Below are positions 1 through 5,642 of a stretch of DNA of 7,081 nt, in pieces (the stretch's first letter is position 1; every line of letters begins with the position of its first letter). Both the position numbers and the translations under genes were made by a program. Under the pieces are notes generated by a model. The model saw only the letters and a program-made list of their open reading frames with translations. It searched no databases and was not told where the DNA came from. This stretch comes from Acidobacteriota bacterium (lineage in GTDB: Bacteria > Acidobacteriota > Vicinamibacteria > Vicinamibacterales > UBA8438), in contig SXOW01000343.1 in the NCBI GenBank assembly GCA_005778315.1, positions 1 through 7,081 of the forward strand, written 5' to 3'.

Positions 1-1
1 G

Positions 2-460
2 CATCTGGGGTTACCGAACCGCGACGATGTGAAGGCGGGCGTTATCGCGTACAAGATCGCCGCGCATGCCGCTGACCTCGGGAAGGGGCACCCACGCGCA
101 CAAGCGTGGGACGACGCGCTGTCAAAGGCCCGGTTCGATTTTCGGTGGGAGGACCAATTCAACCTCGCCCTTGATCCGCAGACGGCGCGTGAGTACCACG
201 ACGAGACGCTCCCCGCTGACGGGGCGAAGGTGGCGCATTTCTGTTCCATGTGCGGACCCAAGTTCTGCAGCATGGAGTTGACCCAGCAGGTCCGCGACTA
301 CGCAGCCCGACAGGGTGTTGGACCAACGGACGCGTTGCGCGTCGGCATGGAAGAAAAATCGGCCGAGTTTCGCAAGGAGCGCGAATTGTATGTGTCGGCC
401 GTGTCGGAGAACCCGACTAGCGCCGGACCTGTTCCGCGGGGGCCGGGACAATCTGGATGA
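2..460 (+). CDS. thiC: Phosphomethylpyrimidine synthase ThiC, C-terminal part (5' end outside window)
   Basis: ThiC is a radical-SAM enzyme that rearranges aminoimidazole ribotide into hydroxymethylpyrimidine phosphate, the pyrimidine half of thiamine, in the cytoplasm. The frame is open from base 2, and its first residues, HLGLPNRDDVKAGVIAYKIA, match the conserved late part of ThiC; the GTG at 29 is an internal valine codon, not a start. About 90 residues in is the C-terminal cluster motif CSMCGPKFC (Cys codons at 242, 251 and 266), the CxxCxxxxC that binds the 4Fe-4S cluster. AWDDALSKARFDFRWEDQF is also typical ThiC. The last 17 or so residues (Pro/Gly-rich, ending GPGQSG) look like a non-conserved tail. 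The stop is TGA at 458-460. The final 44 bases overlap the 3' end of the opposing gene. Any TPP riboswitch would lie upstream of the window. Family assignment is near certain. Confidence 0.97.
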   Translation, partial: HLGLPNRDDVKAGVIAYKIAAHAADLGKGHPRAQAWDDALSKARFDFRWEDQFNLALDPQTAREYHDETLPADGAKVAHFCSMCGPKFCSMELTQQVRDYAARQGVGPTDALRVGMEEKSAEFRKERELYVSAVSENPTSAGPVPRGPGQSG

Positions 461-998
461 TGGTCCTGAAGCTGGACGGTTCTCCGCGAGCCGGATTCAG
501 ATAGCCCTCCGAGCCGTTCCACGTGTAGTCCTTCACGGTGACCCCAGGCGGGAACGCCATCTCTTCCTCGCGAAACCGCCCGATCTCGAACATGTGGGTG
601 GCTGGACCGTCGAACACCAGGTTCCCCCCGTTATCGAGGATGACCGCATAGTACCGGACCATTTCCTCGAAGCTCGAATTCGTGCCAAACAGATAGTAGC
701 GCTGGCCGGGACCCGCCTCGTAGGACGTGATGAATTGCGCGTTCGGATAGATCGGGAATCCGAGTGTGGCTTCGCTCGGCACTGATTCGGTGGCGAGTGG
801 CGACGGTGTCTGGACGGGTGCCACGGCGCGGGCCGGGTCCGGGGCCGGTTCGATGTCCGGGGCCGCCTGGCTCGGACTCGCAGGACGCGGAAAGGGGCGC
901 GGCACCGGCTGTTGCGGCTGTGTGGCGGCCGTTGCGGTCAGTGCCGATCCAGCCAGCACTGCGACGACACACCCGGTGAAGAGGCGACGGGAGCGCAT
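417..998 (-). CDS. Secreted proline-rich protein with conserved-looking C-terminal domain, function unknown
   Basis: I do not recognise a named family. The 193-residue product begins with a Sec signal peptide: MRSRR, then a hydrophobic stretch to about residue 25 with likely cleavage near ATA/A. Cys10 is too early and poorly framed for a lipobox, so periplasmic or exported seems likelier than lipoprotein. Residues 27-75 are a Pro/Ala-rich linker. Residues 78-186 look like a compact globular domain rich in aromatics, with segments such as LGFPIYPNAQFITSYEAG, QRYYLFGTN, FEEMVRYYAVIL and FPPGVTVKDYTW. The start is ATG at 998; it has no clear ribosome-binding site, but a promoter-like sequence sits immediately upstream. 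It follows the rmd-like gene by 66 bases, and its TAG stop (417-419) lies inside the thiC reading region on the other strand. Location near envelope genes hints at an envelope role, but this is only inference. Confidence 0.85.
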   Translation of the reverse strand: MRSRRLFTGCVVAVLAGSALTATAATQPQQPVPRPFPRPASPSQAAPDIEPAPDPARAVAPVQTPSPLATESVPSEATLGFPIYPNAQFITSYEAGPGQRYYLFGTNSSFEEMVRYYAVILDNGGNLVFDGPATHMFEIGRFREEEMAFPPGVTVKDYTWNGSEGYLNPARGEPSSFRTIIQIVPAPAEQVRR

Positions 999-1004
999 GT
1001 CGCC

Positions 1005-1033
1005 ATTATGGGGGCCAGATCACACTCACGCAA
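1005..1033 (-). promoter_or_regulatory. Candidate sigma70-type promoter for the secreted protein gene
   Basis: On the minus strand TTGCGT (1033-1028) and CATAAT (1010-1005) are separated by exactly 17 bases. The -10 matches TATAAT at five of six positions; the -35 matches TTGACA at only three. The -10 box ends six bases before the ATG at 998, so transcription would start at or next to the start codon, giving a leaderless or nearly leaderless mRNA. This fits the absence of a Shine-Dalgarno sequence. It was found by eye, and a chance match is quite possible. Confidence 0.3.
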
Positions 1034-1064
1034 GTCGTCGCCGAGCGGTTCTGCGTAGCCCAGC

Positions 1065-2042
1065 TCAGGCGCGGATGGCCGTGCGCCAGTACTCCAGCAG
1101 ATCCGACAGCGTGTCTCGGAGAGGAATCTCCGGCACCCAGCCTACGGCGTCTCGAATGCGGGAAGGGTTCCCGAGCAGCAACGGATTGTCGCTGGGCCGC
1201 ATCCGGTCTGCGTCTGGTTCTATGGTGACCGCCACCGACGCGAACGACAGGAGGCCTTCCAGCACGTCGCCGGTGCGGTGAGCCGTCCCGCTACACACGT
1301 TGTATGGCGTGGCGACGAGCCCGCCGGACATCAAGAGTCGGTACGCGCGCACCGTGTCTCGCACGTCCGTCAGGTCCCTTCTCGATTCCAGGTTGCCGAC
1401 AGACAGCACCCGTGGGGCCAGGCCCGCCTCTATTCTGGCGATCTGCTCGGCGAAACTCGACGCCGCAAACGCGCGCGACTGGCCGGGTCCGACGTGCGTA
1501 AACGAGCGGCTGATGAGCACGGACAGGCCATCCTGCTCAGCGGCAGCACGTCCGACCATTTCTTGCGCCAGCTTGCTGAGGCCGTACGGACTCACCGGCC
1601 CAAGCGTGCCGGTTTCGTCGATCGCGGTCTCTGACGGCTTGTAGACCAGGGCCGACCCCGGTATGAGCGTGCGCGCGCGCGGCGCGTGTTCACGCAACGC
1701 CGCCAACACGTGTTGGGTGCCCAGGACGTTGGTGCGCAGAGTCCCGTAGTTTTTCGACCAGGAGTCGCCCACGCTGGCGGTACCACCGCAGTGATAGACC
1801 TCGGTCGGTCGGCTGTCCGCGACGGCGCGCGAGACGGCGCGTGCGTCCAGCAGATCGACGTCGCGCCATTGGACGCGGGGGGCACCGAGCGCTGAGGCAG
1901 ACGAGGCGCTGGCGGCACGTCCGGCTGTCCGAGGCCGTCGCCACGCGATGAGGGTGGCCGAGGCGTCGACGGCGGCCAGCAGGGTGAGCAGGTGGCGCCC
2001 GACGAAGCCGGCGGCGCCGGTCACCAGAATCGTGTGTGCCAC
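1065..2042 (-). CDS. rmd: NAD(P)-dependent SDR epimerase/reductase, probable GDP-4-dehydro-6-deoxy-D-mannose reductase (Rmd-like)
   Basis: Extended short-chain dehydrogenase of 325 residues, cytoplasmic. Rmd enzymes reduce the 4-keto group of GDP-4-keto-6-deoxymannose to give GDP-D-rhamnose for surface polysaccharides. Visible motifs: Rossmann glycine motif TGAAGFVG (G9, G12, G15), active-site Ser130 region and YGLSK with Tyr153/Lys157. Rmd-type signatures follow: FTHVGPGQ (181-188), VGNLESRRDLTDVRD (215-229), YNVCSG (247-252) and MRPSD (281-285). Two departures from what I would expect are HCGGTASVG at 84-92, where relatives have an HLAA-like stretch, and FTH in place of the usual FNH. The GTG at 2042 was chosen as start because it lies four codons before the first Rossmann strand and 26 bases after the rmlB stop; the frame is open further upstream, but that would add non-homologous sequence overlapping rmlB. 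No strong ribosome-binding site is visible. The exact sugar-nucleotide substrate is uncertain: the partner upstream is dTDP-specific, so a dTDP-4-keto-6-deoxyhexose reductase is an alternative. Confidence 0.8.
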   Translation of the reverse strand: MAHTILVTGAAGFVGRHLLTLLAAVDASATLIAWRRPRTAGRAASASSASALGAPRVQWRDVDLLDARAVSRAVADSRPTEVYHCGGTASVGDSWSKNYGTLRTNVLGTQHVLAALREHAPRARTLIPGSALVYKPSETAIDETGTLGPVSPYGLSKLAQEMVGRAAAEQDGLSVLISRSFTHVGPGQSRAFAASSFAEQIARIEAGLAPRVLSVGNLESRRDLTDVRDTVRAYRLLMSGGLVATPYNVCSGTAHRTGDVLEGLLSFASVAVTIEPDADRMRPSDNPLLLGNPSRIRDAVGWVPEIPLRDTLSDLLEYWRTAIRA

Positions 2043-2068
2043 TGCAGTCCCGTAGTGCGGCTCTCCGC

Positions 2069-3121
2069 TTACGTCCCGGAACTCCCGGTCTGGTGGGACG
2101 TGCGCGTGCCGTACTGGGTCGCGTAGTAGTCGCGGTAGGCCGGGTCGGCTTCCTTGATCGGTCGCCACCACCACTCGTTGTCCCGGTACCAGGCCACGGT
2201 CGCACGGAGTCCTTCGTCGAATCCATGGCGCGGTCGCCACCCCAAGTTCTGCAGCTTCGTCGTATCGACGGAGTACCGGCGGTCGTGGCCGAGCCGGTCT
2301 TCGACCGGCCTGATCAGCGAGGTGGGGCGGTCGAGCTCGGTCAAGATCCTGTGAGTCAGGTCTACGTTTCGGACCTCGTTGCCGCCTCCGATGTTGTACA
2401 CCTCGCCGTCGGTGCCCTTGTCGATCAGAAGGTCGATGGCTCGGCAGTGGTCTTCGACGTGCAGCCAGTCCCGGATGTGGCGGCCGTCGCCGTAGAGCGG
2501 CACTGGTAAGTGGTCGATCGCGTTGGTCACGAATAACGGAATGATCTTTTCAGGAAATTGTCGGGGTCCGTAGTTGTTCGACGCCCGGGTCACGAGCACC
2601 GGGACGCCGTGGGTCGCCCAGTAGCTGTAGGCCAGCCGGTCTGCGCCGGCCTTGCTCGCCGCGTAGGGGTTCCTTGGCTTCAGCTCGTCGTGTTCGGTGC
2701 TCGAGCCGCTCTCGACACTGCCGTAGACCTCATCGGTCGAGATCTGGACGAATCGCCGCACGCGCGCCGCCTGGCGGGCGGCATCGAGCAGCACGAAGGT
2801 GCCATACACGTCGGTGGTAATGAATGCGCCCGCATCGTGCAGCGAGCGGTCGACATGTGTCTCCGCCGCGAAGTGCACCACGATGTCGGACTCCTTGACA
2901 AGCGGGCCGGCCACGGCAGGGTCGGCGACATCACCCTCGACGAACCGATGACGGGGGTCGTTGATGACGTCCCGGAGGTTTTCCAGACGCCCCGCATAGG
3001 TCAGCTTGTCGAGGGTCGTGACCCTCCACTCAGGGTGCGTGGCCATCGCGTGGAGGACGAAATTACTGCCGATGAAGCCGGCTCCACCGGTTACCAGCAC
3101 CGCTACGGTCGGTTCTACCAT
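2069..3121 (-). CDS. rmlB: dTDP-glucose 4,6-dehydratase RmlB
   Basis: Converts dTDP-glucose to dTDP-4-keto-6-deoxyglucose with tightly bound NAD, the branch point for dTDP-rhamnose and other deoxysugars of LPS and capsules. The 350-residue length is normal for the family. Motifs in order: NAD-binding TGGAGFIG (11-18), TLDKLTYAGRLENL (36-49), FAAETHVDRS (84-93), STDEVYG (128-134) with the dehydratase pair Asp130/Glu131, and YAASK with Tyr153/Lys157. RASNNYGPRQFPEKIIPL and the C-terminal VAWYRDNEWWW are also typical RmlB. The ATG at 3121 is supported by AAGGA ten bases upstream and by its position just before the first beta strand. The frame stays open to 3205, but that extension would be Arg-rich and overlap the lptD stop. 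The gene lies 73 bases after lptD and 26 before the reductase. No rmlA, rmlC or rmlD is in the window. Confidence 0.96.
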   Translation of the reverse strand: MVEPTVAVLVTGGAGFIGSNFVLHAMATHPEWRVTTLDKLTYAGRLENLRDVINDPRHRFVEGDVADPAVAGPLVKESDIVVHFAAETHVDRSLHDAGAFITTDVYGTFVLLDAARQAARVRRFVQISTDEVYGSVESGSSTEHDELKPRNPYAASKAGADRLAYSYWATHGVPVLVTRASNNYGPRQFPEKIIPLFVTNAIDHLPVPLYGDGRHIRDWLHVEDHCRAIDLLIDKGTDGEVYNIGGGNEVRNVDLTHRILTELDRPTSLIRPVEDRLGHDRRYSVDTTKLQNLGWRPRHGFDEGLRATVAWYRDNEWWWRPIKEADPAYRDYYATQYGTRTSHQTGSSGT

Positions 3122-3152
3122 CGAGTGATGATCCTTGCGTCGTCGTCGCCCA

Positions 3153-3171
3153 GGCGCGAGACGAACGCGCC
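3153..3171. repeat. Small inverted repeat in the lptD-rmlB gap
   Basis: GGCGCG (3153-3158) and CGCGCC (3166-3171) are perfect reverse complements separated by seven bases. In the minus-strand transcript this is a six-base-pair GC-only hairpin between the lptD stop and the rmlB ribosome-binding site. No T-rich run follows on either strand, so it does not look like an intrinsic terminator; it could protect the upstream message end or be a chance product of high GC. Confidence 0.35.
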
Positions 3172-3194
3172 AATTCCTCGGAGAGACATCGCTC

Positions 3195-5642
3195 CTACAG
3201 CTCACCCGCGCCGTTGCCGACGCCGAATGCCCCGAGCATGTTCGAGAACGTGCCGAGACCAGCCAAGGTAAAGGTCAGATTGAATCGCTGGTCCTGTGGG
3301 ACCCGGACGCGGAAACCGAGCCCCTCCAAGTTGAATGATTGGTACTCGAGCGCGACGCCACAGCATTGCGCATTGTAGTACCAGACTATTCGCTGTTGGA
3401 GAAATCGCCCACCCAGGACGTCGTAATTGAACTGATACACCCCGCCGATGCGGTCGTCCCGTGTCGCCAGGTTCGTAAACGAGTTGAGATAGTGGTCGAG
3501 GTTCTGGCGGACGTCGAACCCACGGAGTCCTTCTACGAAGCGCCGTTGACTCCATCCGGTCACCTGTTGAAACCAGCCGCCGATTTCGATATTGGCGTCG
3601 GCGCCGATGGTGCGGAAAGCCCAGAACTGCGTGTCGTACTCCGCCCGGAATGTGCCAGACAACAGACTGGTCGGGTTGGCCCTCGCCGTAATGGCCACCG
3701 GGGAAAAATTGCTCGGTGTGCTGCCCTGATGGGGTAACCCGATCCCCTGACACCCCGTACGTCGACGACAGGACTGACCCTGGAAGCTGGTTCTGAACTG
3801 CCGGTCGAACTGCGCCGCGTTCTCATCCGTGTAGTAGCTCTGCTCGAGCGTGACGGTGAGGATCTCCTGCGCGGCCGCCGGTCCGCCACCTTCCGCGCGT
3901 CTGGCGTAGAGGCGGTTGGTGAGGCCGTACCGCAACTGGGTGACGTTGCCGACGATCGAATCGGTCCCTTCGAGCTGCACGATCTGATCGAAGTTGTCGA
4001 TCGCGGTCACGCGTTGCACGCTGAGTTGCGGCTCAATGACGTGCTTCATGCGTTCCGAGTACCCGCTGCCAGGCGTATCCCACACCTTGACGAAGACCGG
4101 TCCCGTGATCAACGCCTGCAGGTCGAGAAACGATCTGCCGACTCCTGTGTCGACCTGCGCGCCGACTTCATCGATGCTCTCGGTCCAATAGGTCTGTCGC
4201 CAGGCGACGGACGAATTCACGGTCAGAAAGGGCCACTTCGTGAACGGGACCCGAACAAGTGGGCTGACATCGAACCGCCGCAAACCCGAGTTCACCTCCT
4301 GATCACCGAATCGGGAGCGGCGTAGCAGGTTTGCGTACTCAGTCTGAAAGCCGAAGTACACCGGGGAACCCAGCAGCGAACGCTCAGACTGATTGAACGA
4401 GATGCGCGGGCCGGACCCGTACCGGCTCGCGTCTTCGGCGCCGAAGAATGTCTCGGCGACGTCTCCCGTGCCGCTGAGCGTGTAGGCACCCCAGGAGCCA
4501 GTCACGTTGCCGCCGAAACTACGAGAACTGTTGGAGGACTCGAACACATTGGTCTGGTAGGTCTGCTGCACCGTGACGTCAGAGAAGTAGTCGACCTGCC
4601 CTCGGGCAGTGATGGAGTCCGAGATGCGATGCTGGGCGTTGCCACGCACTTGATAACTGCGCCTGGCCGGGAACGACGATTGGCCCGTGCCTGGACCGAA
4701 CTGGTCGGTCAGGGTGGTTTCCTGTTCGTCCAGAATGTAGGTCTCCGCGTTCCCCCGTGAGCCCGGGCCCGCAATATAGCGATACTCCCCGCCGTATCCC
4801 TGTCCCGTCGAGGTGAACAGGTCGTGGAACACCGTGGCATCGTGGCTGCGGTTGACGGCCCAGAAGAAGGCGTTGCTGATCGATTGACCGCGAATGGTCG
4901 AGGCGCCGTAGGTGGGCATCAAGATGCCGGTGGCGCGGTCATCGGACTGAATCGGGTAGTACAGAATCGGCAGGTAGAACAACGGAACGCCCTTGACCTG
5001 CAGGACCGCACCGCGCAGCATGGCGTACTCGTCCAGATTGATCGTGACCGAACCCGCACTCACCTCCCAGCGTGGCGTCGGCTGGACGCACGACGTGAAC
5101 CCGCCCCGCGTGAGCTTGTAGCTCCGTGAGCCGGTCTTCTCCATGATCTCGCCCCAGAAAATCATTTCTGGGTCGCCGGTTCCAAACATGCTCGGCACGA
5201 CATCCTCCACGAGGACCGTCGAGCCTCTCGCATCGAAGAATGTGCCCGTAAAGTCCTCGGTGTTGAACTCGGCTCGCTCGGCGGCGATCCGGCCGCCACC
5301 CGATGTGAACACGACGCTGCCGGTGGCCACCAGGCGCGACTCGTCGATATATAAGTCAGCCGTGTCGGCGAAGAAGTGCCACTCGTTGTCGCCTGACCCG
5401 CCGCTCAATTCGACGTCGCCGATCCATTGAAGACGGTTCCCGTCCAGCGTCCTCACCATGCTGCGTTGATCGGTGATGGTAGCCGGCAATTGGGCGAGTG
5501 CCGTGCCAGCCGTCCCGGCGACGGCGAGCCAACCTAGCAGAAAAACGCGAATCATCCAGAAGGCGGGGGCTTGTCGCTGAGCGTCAGCACAACGCTCGGC
5601 GCTGAATTCCCGAAGGATAACACGCGACATGCCGGCGCTCAT
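3195..5642 (-). CDS. lptD: LPS-assembly outer-membrane protein LptD
   Basis: LptD is the beta-barrel that, with lipoprotein LptE, places LPS in the outer leaflet. The 815 residues show a signal peptide (MIRVFLLGW... to ALA/Q, residues 30-50), an LptA/OstA-like beta-jellyroll (about 60-145), the conserved TSCVQPTPRWE (183-193), VKGVPLFYLPILYYPIQ at the barrel entry, and a long barrel ending with the family's C-terminal pattern FNYDVLGGRFLQQRIVWYYNAQCCG. The adjacent pair Cys760-Cys761 and Cys185 are the disulfide positions known from E. coli LptD; the extra N-terminal cysteine of E. coli appears absent. Cys625 and Cys631 (SCRRRTGC) are additional. Start choice is open. ATG 5642 overlaps the folC stop as ATGA, implying coupled translation, but adds a 29-residue hydrophilic n-region. 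ATG 5555 gives a textbook signal peptide yet has no visible ribosome-binding site. The next gene, rmlB, also serves envelope polysaccharide. Confidence 0.95.
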   Translation of the reverse strand: MSAGMSRVILREFSAERCADAQRQAPAFWMIRVFLLGWLAVAGTAGTALAQLPATITDQRSMVRTLDGNRLQWIGDVELSGGSGDNEWHFFADTADLYIDESRLVATGSVVFTSGGGRIAAERAEFNTEDFTGTFFDARGSTVLVEDVVPSMFGTGDPEMIFWGEIMEKTGSRSYKLTRGGFTSCVQPTPRWEVSAGSVTINLDEYAMLRGAVLQVKGVPLFYLPILYYPIQSDDRATGILMPTYGASTIRGQSISNAFFWAVNRSHDATVFHDLFTSTGQGYGGEYRYIAGPGSRGNAETYILDEQETTLTDQFGPGTGQSSFPARRSYQVRGNAQHRISDSITARGQVDYFSDVTVQQTYQTNVFESSNSSRSFGGNVTGSWGAYTLSGTGDVAETFFGAEDASRYGSGPRISFNQSERSLLGSPVYFGFQTEYANLLRRSRFGDQEVNSGLRRFDVSPLVRVPFTKWPFLTVNSSVAWRQTYWTESIDEVGAQVDTGVGRSFLDLQALITGPVFVKVWDTPGSGYSERMKHVIEPQLSVQRVTAIDNFDQIVQLEGTDSIVGNVTQLRYGLTNRLYARRAEGGGPAAAQEILTVTLEQSYYTDENAAQFDRQFRTSFQGQSCRRRTGCQGIGLPHQGSTPSNFSPVAITARANPTSLLSGTFRAEYDTQFWAFRTIGADANIEIGGWFQQVTGWSQRRFVEGLRGFDVRQNLDHYLNSFTNLATRDDRIGGVYQFNYDVLGGRFLQQRIVWYYNAQCCGVALEYQSFNLEGLGFRVRVPQDQRFNLTFTLAGLGTFSNMLGAFGVGNGAGEL
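5575..5601. repeat. 10-bp imperfect inverted repeat between the two possible lptD starts
   Basis: Arms 5575-5584 (CGCTGAGCGT) and 5592-5601 (ACGCTCGGCG) are complementary at nine of ten positions around a seven-base loop. In the minus-strand mRNA it forms a GC-rich stem with one A-C mismatch, 19 bases before ATG 5555 and about 40 after ATG 5642. No U tract follows, so a terminator is unlikely. If lptD starts at 5555 it would be a leader hairpin; if at 5642 it lies inside the signal-peptide n-region coding sequence. Confidence 0.45.

Noticed and set aside
929..976. Lipoprotein reading of the secreted protein (Cys10)
   Set aside because: FTGC has Phe where a lipobox prefers Leu, and the hydrophobic stretch lies after rather than before the cysteine.
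315..1281. Plus-strand open frames at 315-785 and 766-1281
   Set aside because: They cover thiC in another frame and the antisense of the secreted-protein and rmd-like genes; Arg/Ser-rich low-complexity products with no domain or plausible start signal.
1667..1688. Alternating GC tract (GCGTGCGCGCGCGC and following) that could adopt Z-form DNA
   Set aside because: It is inside coding sequence of the rmd-like gene, encodes ordinary residues (HAPRART), and is short; expected by chance at this GC content.
2043..2240. N-terminal extension of the rmd-like gene to 2240
   Set aside because: The added residues would be basic and non-homologous, would overlap 172 bases of rmlB, and the Rossmann fold begins right after the GTG at 2042.
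3153..3171. Hairpin after lptD as an intrinsic terminator
   Set aside because: Six-base-pair stem with no T tract on either strand; kept only as a small inverted repeat.
3122..3205. N-terminal extension of rmlB to 3205
   Set aside because: Would add 28 Arg-rich residues and overlap the lptD stop; ATG 3121 has an AAGGA ribosome-binding site at good spacing.
2558..3271. 237-codon plus-strand open frame opposite rmlB
   Set aside because: Lies entirely against rmlB and the lptD 3' end, lacks motifs, and ends in an Arg/Cys-rich run; explained as a shadow.
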